Origin: Paragorgia papillata
Lineage: Eukaryota > Cnidaria > Anthozoa > Scleralcyonacea > Coralliidae
Direction of reading: 5' to 3'
Length of the DNA: 64,000 nucleotides
NCBI GenBank assembly: GCA_035771165.1
Contig: JAWNZC010000294.1
Span: 807,501-871,500 of the forward strand
Of the stretch, positions 53,501 to 59,100 are shown in pieces. The notes below the pieces were generated by a model that worked only from the letters and a program-made list of their open reading frames with translations, was not told where the DNA came from and ran no database searches. The position numbers were made by a program, and so were the translations under genes. Position 1 is the stretch's first letter. Each line of letters begins with the position of its first letter.

Positions 53501-55213
53501 ATAATTAAAAAAAACCTTCAAACCTGAACACTGAAAGTTTGGTTGATCGATTTCAGTCATTTCACATTGCTGCCCCTAGAAGATGGAATTTACAGGGGCT
53601 CCGGGGGCATCCTCCCTGAAACTTAATATAAATAAATATCAAATATGAATTATTAGTATTAATCTCATTAAAGTATGGTTTCTCAGAGTTCCTAAGGAAA
53701 ATTGAAGATATTTTTACCGTGTTAACATCGCCATGTTTCGTTCAGACTGCAAAACTTACATCATTCACCTGATGATAGCTAATTGAATTTTCTTAAAAAA
53801 TGCCTATAGTTGCTAACGAAAACTAAGCTAGGAAATGGCACTGTAGAAAGTTTGAGATTTCAAAATTTTCTGGGGAAGGATGCCCTGGACCCCCCTAAAT
53901 TTCACACACACTCCCCCAATATGCCAGTCCTGCCGGCACAACTGTACATTGTGCGACCCTGTCCAGAGATTGCTGTCCAGTGATCATTATGTATGTTGGA
54001 CTGAAATTGATGCAATGCTAATGTATGGTAGATGCTTGATTGGATGATTATTTGAGATGATATAAGTATATACCGTAATAAATATTATATAAATATAGAG
54101 ATATATAAATATAAATATAAAGATATATATAGTACACCTGTACATGTATATAATTATATATAGTAAACAAATTTTCATTGGCGAGTCAGAACTAGTAATG
54201 CATGGTTCAATTCTTGCTGTGGTTCAATTCTACTTGAAGATTTAATAACTTGACTACATGCAATTATTTGTCAATGTTGTCCCCGGGGTGGGGAATTGTC
54301 TTTTTTCATGTGCCTCGGGGTGGGGAATATTCAGTTTAGGCCACTATTTGTTGCATATTAGTTTCTCATCAGAGGCTTTCCCCAAAGTTCATGCGGGTGG
54401 GTAGCCATTACCATTATCCCATTATTGAGGGTGTCACCATTGGCTCCCCCTTTTTTTTTTAATTTTATAATATGCATGCTAGTACAATTTTCTGTTTTGA
54501 ATTTCCAGTACAATATAAAAGCAAAGTGATGTGTTGCTACTTGAGGTTTGAAAAAGTGTGTAATGCAGGGGAAGAAATGGTATTTTGGAAAGAAATTTGG
54601 TATATTTTTGGGGGAAGTTCCTAATGCTCTTTTCTTGTATTTAATAAATGGTCGATAATGGCAACAATGGCGATCAAGGTGGCTGCCTAGAAAGGCATGC
54701 AGGGGATGAGAAACTAATATGAAACAAACAGTGGCCTTAGTAATAAAAAATATGCAAATCCCCGGGGGGTACCAGGGGGATAGTCACAGCAAGAATTGAA
54801 CCAATGCATAAACACTGTTCTCATTTAAAAGGGAGAACTCGACAATACCACATGTCCTAATTTTTAAAGCCTACGTGCTTCATTTTATTAATACACAATC
54901 AGCACAAATACTTGACAACTACACAAAAACGTGTTGAAATAATGGTATATTTATACGAATTACGAATACAATGCACACCAAAGTGACCAAATACAAAATA
55001 TACAACCATGATCTAAAAATACAACACTTGTAAACAAGCCAAAATACAACCCTCGTAGTAGTTTCGTCTTCTACTTTGTCCTTGGTTATTAAAAGCCAGA
55101 ATTTCACATTTGGTGCCAGAAATTTCTTACAAGAACAATTAAACTATCTTCAAAAACGACTACTAATAAAAATGCACTAACCCTTTGATACTTGCTGCTA
55201 ATTTTCGTTTCAT
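29411..55213 (-). CDS. SLF2: SLF2/FAM178-family SMC5/6 localization factor, last exon unresolved
   Basis: Exons in transcript order: 55213-55182, 52552-52515, 50532-48790, 45588-45268, 44835-44791, 43651-43518, 38561-38298, 37623-37469, 33471-33234, 31274-31044, 29542-29411. Phases agree at every junction and total 1,111 codons. The N-terminus ([20 protein letters not shown]) has a PIP-box-like TxxIxxFF. A long charged repeat region follows, then an acidic linker, then a helical C-terminal half ([52 protein letters not shown]) that I recognise as the FAM178 domain of SLF2. In vertebrates SLF2 with SLF1 brings SMC5/6 to stalled replication forks; that role is inferred here. Human SLF2 is about 1,170 residues, so a short C-terminal piece should be missing. 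Family naming is from memory of motif order, not from a search. Confidence 0.78.
29585..29988. mobile_element. TIR element carrying a Cys-containing exon, copy 2 (inverted)
   Basis: 404 bp with ends CTCGTTCCCAGAGCCCACGT and ACGTGGGCTCTGGGAACGAG. The minus strand encodes MSDDKTPV, then [10 protein letters not shown] in a shifted frame relative to copy 1, so the exon is broken here. It lies within 50 bp of the last SLF2-like exon found. Confidence 0.8.
30130..30240 (-). repeat. Copy of the GTCGAAACGTCAGTCAC repeat
   Basis: The minus strand reads CTCTGAGGATG ... GCCGTCGAAACGTCAGTCAC then AACAATCCCTCTCAAGACTA. The plus-strand copy is at 39000-39110. A dispersed retroelement-associated sequence. 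Confidence 0.6.
30264..30890. repeat. 10-bp minisatellite TTTGGTTGCA/TATTGGTTGC
   Basis: About 60 copies of a decamer. Every frame is open over long distances (peptides rich in F/G/C/W/L/V), with no start or splice support. It fills much of the SLF2-like intron between exons 10 and 11. A short (TTG)n follows at 30935-30960. Confidence 0.92.
31044..31274 (-). CDS. SLF2: SLF2-like exon 10
   Basis: 77 codons, phase 0 at both ends: [20 protein letters not shown] through DKEVTDSVK. Donor AAG|GTATGT. Beyond the donor the frame runs into a Thr/Asn-rich read-through and the 10-bp satellite, which are intronic. Confidence 0.88.
31275..31992. repeat. SLF2-like intron with two short palindromes
   Basis: AGAGGTGTATTAGCTA / TAGCTAATGCACCTCT (31546-31606) and ACCTCCCTTGACGTCAAACC / GGTTTGACGTCAACGGAGGT (31658-31725). 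(TA)n at 31818-31837. Non-coding. Confidence 0.65.
32001..32458. mobile_element. hAT-like MITE with 8-bp target duplication
   Basis: Ends TAGAGATGCACCGATAT and ATCGGTGCATCTCTA. Flanks AAAAGTGC at 31993-32000 and 32459-32466 are identical. Both ends carry tandem CCGATA words. The AGAGATGCACCGAT terminus is the type seen in many hAT elements. Confidence 0.9.
32489..32700 (-). mobile_element. 5S-rRNA-derived SINE, minus orientation
   Basis: CCCAGACGGTCACCCATCCA then AGTACTAATCCCGTC is the complement of the 5S-like head. GATTTTACGGAGGGAGGAAA is the complement of the body. It sits directly beside the hAT-like MITE. Confidence 0.8.
32725..32905. repeat. 180-bp foldback element
   Basis: GATGACGTCACAACGTGGTA and TACCACGTTGTGACATC are inverted, with outer AATAGATTCCATTTTT / AAAAAATGGACTCTATT. 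Confidence 0.75.
33234..33471 (-). CDS. SLF2: SLF2-like exon 9
   Basis: 79 codons after one split base: [20 protein letters not shown] through [10 protein letters not shown]. Acceptor TTATTATTCCAG, donor GAG|GTACGT. The helical repeat pattern continues. Confidence 0.9.
33598..34127. mobile_element. TTAA-class element, AGTGCCACTAACC type, full copy
   Basis: TTAA precedes the left end AGTGCCACTAACCC; the right end is GGGGTTAGTGGCTCT. A second copy, 5' truncated, is at 40535-40983. The interior includes ATGCGTATGACGTAATACCA. No transposase. Confidence 0.75.
34150..34931. mobile_element. Two nested TIR elements (GGCCGTTTACA types)
   Basis: The outer pair is GGGCCGTTTACACGAGAGCC with the complement near 34908-34931. 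The inner pair is GGGGCCGTTTACATGGACTA with TCCATGTAAACGGCCCC (34212-34792). The inner element holds a well-initiated frame at 34361, [29 protein letters not shown], that decays downstream: probably a transposase 5' relic. Confidence 0.7.
34934..35475. mobile_element. 'gacaaagtaac' arm followed by MITE family B copy
   Basis: 34934-35085 is the repeat arm. 35313-35475 is the hairpin ATGGCTCATGGTTTAGTGCG / CACGCTAAACCATGAGCCAT shared with 13783-13963. Confidence 0.7.
35571..35728. repeat. 158-bp hairpin
   Basis: CAAGTCGCATTGTGTCAGTT and AACTGACACAATGCAACTTG are inverted arms. Its inner block GTTTGCTTTTGCCGTACAAG is matched in inverse at about 37310-37350, enclosing the TTAA element between. 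Confidence 0.7.
35809..35884 (+). pseudogene. tRNA-like pseudogene (Thr/Ala-type fold)
   Basis: A seven-pair acceptor stem GAGTTCC/GGAGCTC, D-arm GCTC/GAGC, an anticodon-arm region TCCAG-CTGGCAT-TCGGA with one mismatch, and T-stem GTGGG/CCCGT. The T-loop TAGGAGT lacks the TTC of a working B box. Anticodon would be GGC. Probably a tRNA-derived repeat head. Confidence 0.4.
35906..37292. mobile_element. 1.39-kb TTAA-flanked AGTGCC element with nested insertions
   Basis: TTAA at 35902-35905 and 37293-37296; ends AGTGCCTATGAAACG and CGTTTCATAGGCACT. The 180-bp arms belong to the 'gacaaagtaac' family. Nested: a palindrome at 36080-36185 (TTTTCTATGAGCG / CGCTCATAGAAAA) and a TIR element at 36712-37083. 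Minus frames at 36460-36650 ([20 protein letters not shown]) and 36190-36310 are uncharacterised relics. Confidence 0.8.
36712..37083. mobile_element. 372-bp TIR element nested in the TTAA element
   Basis: Ends AAGCCCTGTTTACACGGCCA and its near complement GGCGGTGTAAACAGGGCTT. The inner words CGCTTAAG repeat as palindromes. Confidence 0.8.
37469..37623 (-). CDS. SLF2: SLF2-like exon 8
   Basis: Encodes [20 protein letters not shown], then [20 protein letters not shown] and [11 protein letters not shown] plus two bases. The phase-0 join to exon 7 selects acceptor TTTTTGACTCAG. The [10 protein letters not shown] motif is one of the main reasons for the SLF2 assignment. Confidence 0.9.
37714..38280. 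repeat. Two pentamer satellites filling an SLF2-like intron
   Basis: (GGAGT)n and variants (GAGTA, AAGTG) run 37714-38090; (CAGTA)n runs 38100-38280. On the transcribed minus strand this gives (TACTG)n after the donor, then a pyrimidine-rich (ACTCC)n before the acceptor. The intron is 674 bp. Long frames across it are artefacts. Confidence 0.95.
38298..38561 (-). CDS. SLF2: SLF2-like exon 7, FAM178 helical domain
   Basis: 88 codons, phase 0 at both ends: [20 protein letters not shown] through [11 protein letters not shown]. It contains amphipathic helices, including [20 protein letters not shown]. The donor is AAG|GTAAGA. The following intron is almost wholly pentamer satellite. Confidence 0.9.
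38795..38940. repeat. GC-rich hairpin of GTTGTCGGG/CCCGACAAC type
   Basis: GGAGGTGGGTGTTGTTTGTG and CACAAACAACACCCACCTCC are exact inverted arms. TGTCGGGGGGG lies near the centre. About 140 bp in all; G-runs on one arm could also form a quadruplex. Confidence 0.85.
38990..39868 (+). mobile_element. LINE 3' end (CR1/jockey-like ORF2 C-terminus)
   Basis: An open frame to 39742: [60 protein letters not shown], then [20 protein letters not shown]. This is the region after the catalytic core of a non-LTR reverse transcriptase. No FADD catalytic motif is present, so it is 5' truncated. The first ~30 codons (39029-39120) belong to a different repeat fused in frame. It lies in an SLF2-like intron, antisense to the gene. 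Confidence 0.82.
39866..40247 (+). repeat. (ATTCC/ACTCC)n array forming the LINE 3' tail
   Basis: Starts ATTCCATTCC directly after the LINE 3' UTR, becomes about 64 copies of ACTCC, and ends in (ATTCT)n. A pentamer-repeat 3' terminus is expected for some non-LTR elements; here it has expanded. It is the complement of the pentamer at 37797. Confidence 0.92.
40535..40983. mobile_element. TTAA-class element, second copy, 5' truncated
   Basis: Closely matches 33640-34127 (ATGGCGGAGCAGTGAGGGGA, GGTATTACGTCACAAAC). The right end TTAGTGGCACT is followed by TTAA. Confidence 0.8.
40990..42395. other. SLF2-like intron, few landmarks
   Basis: A short CCTAACCCTAA stretch at 41050, a palindrome around CAATCCCAGATTGAG near 41395-41430, and a CTGACGA...CGAAAC block at 41900-41923. 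No exon. The joins around it are in phase without one. Confidence 0.5.
42402..42910. mobile_element. TTAA-flanked AGTGCC element carrying a THAP fragment
   Basis: TTAA at 42398-42401 and 42911-42914. Ends AGTGCCTATAACCCCTAGAA and its complement, with about 110 bp of further inverted sequence (GTAGTAGAGCCAAAATTAGC). It holds a broken THAP zinc-finger start. Confidence 0.85.
42648..42728 (+). pseudogene. THAP zinc-finger exon fragment inside a MITE
   Basis: The frame [26 protein letters not shown] matches the start of a THAP domain (CxxxxC-S followed by KGIS/F). The downstream Cys/His ligands are lost. THAP domains are DNA-binding modules of P-element-like transposases and of host genes. Confidence 0.6.
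43518..43651 (-). CDS. SLF2: SLF2-like exon 6, Asp-rich
   Basis: Encodes [20 protein letters not shown] through [13 protein letters not shown]. Acceptor CTACTTTCAG, donor [21 protein letters not shown] resembles the segment that leads into the FAM178 helical domain. Confidence 0.85.
43845..44072. mobile_element. 228-bp MITE with CTAATTAAACGAGAACGCAA ends
   Basis: The left end and right end TTGCGTTCTCGTTTGATTAG are inverted, continuing through GTCATCGCAAGTTGGCAGTC. Confidence 0.8.
44101..44222. mobile_element. 122-bp MITE with TAGGCCTAGTTCAAACGTCG ends
   Basis: Left and right (CGACGTTTGAACTAGGCCTTA) termini are inverted copies. Confidence 0.8.
44405..44540. repeat. Poly-C/poly-A run and (CAA)n
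   Basis: C10, then A-runs spaced by CCC, then about 17 CAA triplets and (CAAA)4. Intronic simple sequence. Confidence 0.93.
44791..44835 (-). CDS. SLF2: SLF2-like small exon 5 (45 bp)
   Basis: Acceptor TTTTTTTCACAG and donor GGAAG|GTACTG. It encodes [14 protein letters not shown] in the only frame that links exons 4 and 6 and leads straight into the Asp run of the next exon. Because its length is a multiple of three it could be skipped without a frameshift. Confidence 0.65.
44915..45245. repeat. (GGAT)n-rich degenerate array
   Basis: A GATGGATGGATG tetramer array of about 330 bp, perfect in 45090-45170, ending 25 bp before the donor of SLF2-like exon 4. Confidence 0.93.
45268..45588 (-). 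CDS. SLF2: SLF2-like exon 4, acidic and coiled segment
   Basis: Encodes [20 protein letters not shown], then [15 protein letters not shown], then [20 protein letters not shown] and AIHEQIEK. The acceptor ATTCTTTTCCAG and donor AAAG|GTAGGT are good. The [15 protein letters not shown] stretch looks like the short coiled segment before the FAM178 domain. Confidence 0.88.
45840..46600. repeat. Tandem 'acaaacacgagag' repeats and a foldback relic
   Basis: Three ~85-bp copies (about 45865, 45945, 46020) with TTTTACAAACACGAGAGAAC and GAAAATTACGAGGC. Then 46475-46600, which resembles the repeat at 60865-61150 (ACACGTGATGCGAGT). Confidence 0.65.
46821..47284. mobile_element. 464-bp TTAA-flanked foldback element
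   Basis: TTAA on both sides; ends AGGGGATTGGCAACAAAAAT and the complement. Arms of about 190 bp, nearly identical throughout (AAAATATTTT, CTGACGTCAG). Related in layout to the AGTGCC elements. Confidence 0.88.
47382..47822. mobile_element. ~440-bp MITE with AAGTGTCTATGAAG ends
   Basis: The left end TTAAGTGTCTATGAAGCG and right end CTTCACAGACACTTTAA are inverted; TTAA occurs at both edges. Confidence 0.65.
47870..48780. repeat. SLF2-like intron with duplicated GCAATCTGATTGGTTCC block
   Basis: CACGCAATCTGATTGGTTCC occurs at about 48247 and 48331, each followed by GGGATATCCTGCA. (AT)n at 47897-47916. CACCTCAATTCGGTG hairpin near 48690. Non-coding. Confidence 0.6.
48790..50532 (-). CDS. SLF2: SLF2-like large repeat exon
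   Basis: A 1,743-bp exon (580 codons plus split ends). Acceptor TTTTCTCAG, donor GAAC|GTAAGT. Residues 1-95 are a Lys/Ser-rich lead. About 12 tandem copies of a 32-residue unit follow, with consensus near [20 protein letters not shown] plus [12 protein letters not shown]. The exon ends with an acidic Ser/Asn/Glu tail. No enzyme motif is visible. The unit looks disordered and highly charged. Nearby units are very alike, which suggests recent expansion. Confidence 0.85.
50533..52514. other. SLF2-like intron 2
   Basis: AT-rich. A long AAAACAAAAAA-type tract at 51500-51640, a hairpin around AAAACATCGTTCGTCC near 51430-51465, and a SINE at 51960-52140. No exon. Confidence 0.6.
51960..52140 (+). 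mobile_element. 5S-rRNA-derived SINE, diverged
   Basis: GGGGTTAGTACTTGGATGGG then TGACCAACTTAG keeps part of the 5S-like box. The body is degraded. Confidence 0.65.
52515..52552 (-). CDS. SLF2: SLF2-like exon 2, PIP-box-like motif
   Basis: A 38-bp exon between TTTACTATCTTCTAG and G|GTATGT. It encodes [12 protein letters not shown]. TxxIxxFF followed by K resembles N-terminal PCNA-interacting peptides such as the SIxxFF of DNA ligase I. Phases are 2 in and 1 out, matching both neighbours. Confidence 0.75.
52553..55181. other. SLF2-like intron 1
   Basis: 52625-52800 looks like a reversed LINE 3' UTR (AAACATAAACAACTTTATTT). A G22 run lies at 53479-53500. 53580-53940 and 54280-54790 hold GGGG-rich fragments of the 'ctggctacg' type repeat family. 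(TA)-rich tracts at 54060-54170. No exon beyond exon 2. Confidence 0.5.
55182..55213 (-). CDS. SLF2: SLF2-like exon 1 (start codon)
   Basis: Encodes [10 protein letters not shown] plus two bases; donor AAAGG|GTTAGTG. The start has A at -3. It was chosen because the phase fits exon 2 and yields a continuous PIP-like motif. Two upstream ATGs open short uORFs, the second overlapping this ATG. Confidence 0.7.
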
Positions 55214-55267
55214 AATGCGAGAACCCCCAACATACTGCTCATTCTCCCGAATTCAGTCTCCCGCCAT
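55210..55267 (-). promoter_or_regulatory. Two uORFs just before the SLF2-like start
   Basis: On the minus strand, ATG at 55267 opens MAGD-stop. ATG at 55242 opens [14 protein letters not shown], whose TGA shares bases with the main ATG (ATGA at 55213-55210). If the transcript starts upstream of 55267 these could dampen translation or act by reinitiation. The transcription start is unknown. Confidence 0.45.
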
Positions 55268-55924
55268 TGGCGCCAAAAAGCAAAGCGGAAGTTCCGTGCA
55301 GTCACGAAGTTGTTACGATTACGATTCACGAAGAGCCAGCGCGCCTAATTTTGTTAATTTGCTTTATTTGAGACGAACGTTAGCCAATAAAATATTAGAG
55401 AAGAATTATTTTCAGCCTAAAGCTTGCTCGTAGATTTTGACACATTTTGTTTAATTTTAAATTTAAATTTTCTTATCACAGAATAAAGATCATTATTCTG
55501 CGTTATTATTGATCAATCCCGTGTCCACAGCCTCTCTTCTTTTTATCAGCGTGTACAAAATTTATTCTTGATTTTTTATTGATTAATTATTGATTGTGTT
55601 CTTTGAATTTTAATGGGTTATACAATAACCAAGGTTAACAACAAGGTAACCACGTGTTGCATCACAACGGTCCAAATAGTAAATTTCTTTCCACCAATCG
55701 TTATATTGGTGGCGTGGTCAGTCCAAGATGTCACCTGCTCGGATTTTGATCTGATTCCAAATACCACTTCTTGTCCCTAACCTTCCATACGGGTAAGTAT
55801 GTGAACGTGGTTGTTAAAATATTTTAAAATTATTAATATATTATTTTCCCGTACTTGTCCCCAGTCTTCTAGCGCGCCACTTTCCTTCGCTATTCCGCTG
55901 ACCTTTGAAATGACATATTCAAAT
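55214..55924. promoter_or_regulatory. Divergent promoter region between SLF2-like and TTC33
   Basis: The two start codons face away from each other across about 710 bp. The SLF2 side carries a GC-richer island with GGCGCCAATGGC (a CCAAT-type box). The middle is AT-rich. No clear TATA box or CpG island boundary was defined, so shared control is inferred from geometry. Confidence 0.5.
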
Positions 55925-56145
55925 ATGGCCACCAAAACAAAGTTTTCGTGGAAACGTAAACAATCTGAGAAGATAAGCAAAGAACGGCCAACCACCTTCA
56001 CAGACGGTACCAATGAAGAAAGTGAACCATTTGTAGAAGATTGGAGAGCGTTATCGAAGAAGATTAAACTAGATGTTCTTGAGGATAGAAAAGCAAAGAG
56101 CGATCGTCTGAAAAGCGAAGGAGTTGCCTTGGCTCAACTACAGAG
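55925..56145 (+). CDS. TTC33: TTC33 exon 1
   Basis: Encodes MATKTKFSWKRKQSEKISKE through LKSEGVALAQLQ plus two bases; donor AGAG|GTAGGA. It is basic, then acidic, then helical. A MITE inserted 13 bp beyond the exon end lies next to the donor. Confidence 0.93.
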
Positions 56146-59100
56146 GTAGGATAGGAATAGCCTGGTTCCCTGGCCCAATTTCAAAAGAAATAAGGGCCAG
56201 GTAACCACTAATCTCATTCTCGCGTCATCAGGGCTAAATCCACTTATGACGATTGCAGTTTTACTCAGCCGCTAAAAACGCGCGAAAATTTAACCAATAG
56301 GAAAGCAGAAGTCTTTAGTGGTTACCTGGCCCATATTCTTTGATTGGGCCAGGGTACCAGGCTAGGATAGGAAGAGCTCTATTCCTATTCCAGACGTTTT
56401 CCTAAGATATATCTAGCCTTTTGAAGTATGGAAATTAACGAAACCTAACCCCGACCGGCTATTATCTAATCTAACTGGGAAAGTTTCAGGGAGATTAGGG
56501 ACTGGGGAGAGAGTTTTCTCGCAACTTTATTGATGACAATCACTAGCGAAACTTGTGGGATGCGCAGGATTCATTTCGTCACTTTGCGCAATCTTTGGGA
56601 TTAACTAATTTCAGTCTTACAGCTAACCTATTATCTGTATATATGCTTGTGTTCTTTATATGTATAGAATGAATACAAAGATATAATAATATTATTATTA
56701 ATATTATTATATTATTATTATTATTACTACTATTACTATTTTTTTCTATTATTACTATTTATTACTAATTATTAATATTATTTTTATTATTATTATTATA
56801 ATTATTATTAACTACTATTATTATTATTTTTATTATAGTCACTTGTTGTTACTGTATAAGAATAATAATAGAATATGTTTCACTGATTATATTATAGATA
56901 TTGGGAGTCAATAACAAAATGGAATGAAGCCATTCAACTTACACCAGAAGATGAAATGTTGTATGAAATGAAAGCTCAGGTACTTGAGCCACTCTATGTA
57001 CATACAGTAGCTTCAAAATTCCATACAATCATGTATAACATGCATACAACATTTGTGACAGTATTTAATTTGATAACGCACTTATGCATGGTATAGAGTT
57101 ATACTGTACAAGTATGCATAATCAATGTCATGAATGGCTGAAGTCAATCCACGCAGTGGAGTGGATTGACTTGAGATTCAAGCAAGGATCGATTTGAATG
57201 TCTCCAATTTGATTCATCTAAACACAGTTTGACTTGAAAATTAAATGACTTGATATGCATGAGTGAAGTTCATGGTGCTTGTCATGCTAAATGGCAGACA
57301 TTGAATGAGGGAAGCACAGAAAATGGTGTTCCAAAACCGAAAACTAAGTTCCAAGCAGATCAGATTCTCCATGTAAACATGTGCCCAGATTGACTTCACT
57401 CGTGTTTTTTGATCTGATTGGACTGTCAATCCACTTCATGTAAACAGGGCCTAAGACATATTTTCAGCCTATTGTTTATTAGTTTATAGTAAATTTCTTT
57501 TTTTAAATAGAGGTCACCTGAAAACTTACATGTAACCCCCCAACTAACATCTGCTTACCCTGACATATCCATTGATCCATTCCCTTGTGTACATGAACCA
57601 ATGAAATTACACCATTGTCATGCCTACAGTATATATATAGAGTATATATAAAAAAATTTACGAAGAATGGTATTGAATTTATGAATATGTTCTTGCTGGT
57701 CATGTAAATAAATCTGTGTGAAAAGCTTTAAAAAACTACAAGTGTTGGTGAAAATGTGTGGAAGCAACCTCGATGTTAATATTCAGCTTCATATTCCAGG
57801 CAGTGGCTTTTTTAACTTTATTTCATGTACATGCATGTATTCATATTGCGATTCACAGTTACAACACGATCTTATTGATTCTATTTACTGGTACGCAAAA
57901 TGTTTACTAAACAATAAGCAATAGTTTTCGAAATATTGGTTAAAATGATCAGCTCAAGCCTCAAGTTCAGGGGGTCAGGTTTCCAGATATTGGAAGTCTG
58001 ACTTGGATTGGACTTGGATTGGTCAACAATTGGAAAGGAATTTGGTAAGTTGGGGGGAGTGAGAATGAACCCGAACTGACAGCTGCAAAGAAGACTACTG
58101 AAAACCAAAACCATTCATTTTTTCATTCATTTATTTATTTATTCTTTTATTCATTCATTCTATCATTCATCCATTTTTGCATTCATTCATTCTATCATTC
58201 ATTCATCCATATTTGCATTCATTCTATCATTCATTCAATCATTCACCCATTTTTGCATTTATTCATTCTTTCTTCCTTGCATTCATTCATTCATTCCTTT
58301 GTTTGGTTATTCATTTATTAAGTTGTTCTTTAATTAATTCATTGTGACATCCATTCGTTTTTGTATCTACTGCGCATGCACGAGTAGATGCTATGCTATC
58401 ACCCGTGTAAGTTTAAATTAACAAAAGAATGACTAATTGGAGCCAATCAACACACAGATGTGAGGGGGATGTCACCCCCCCCCCCCCCCCCCAATGCTCT
58501 TCAAGACTGTTCTCGTGAAAAGTTGAAATCCACTGAGAAACTTGTAGGGGGGGGGGGTGTTAAATTGTTTTAAGGCCAAGTGAGTACACTAGTAATGTGT
58601 TACATGTATATATTTAGCAGGCATGCATACCATGTATACTATAAATTACAATACCAAAATCTATACAAAATGCCTCCAACTTTTTTTACATTTACGACTT
58701 GCTTATAAATAAATCTAAAGATATTCTGATGTGTATCATTCTTTGTTCTGGTTTGATTTCAACAAAATTATGTAATTTATGGCTTTTGGCTTACTCTTAA
58801 GTCTTAAATACTTGCCTCAAAATCCAGGAAATAGTGTTTCTGAGACCCTAGAAATCCAAAATGGTCCCCCTTGGAGATCGAGGTTCTTGCCCCCCCCCCA
58901 AAAAAAACCCAACCCCAACCCCAAAAAAACAACCCAACCCAACAAAGCACTCAAATCCCTGGCTACGCCACTGCTGGTCTCAAGTGAGCTGAGCTGAGCT
59001 GCGCTGAGTTGGTCTCCTGTCTCTTGATGGCTTTACTCTGTGTTCTTCTTTTTTAAAGTTAAAACACAACATGGTCTGAGAGTATAGACAATTTTGTCAA

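Noticed and set aside
55185..55433. 82-codon plus frame over the SLF2-like start
   Set aside because: Antisense to the first exon and uORFs; no homology and no splice context.
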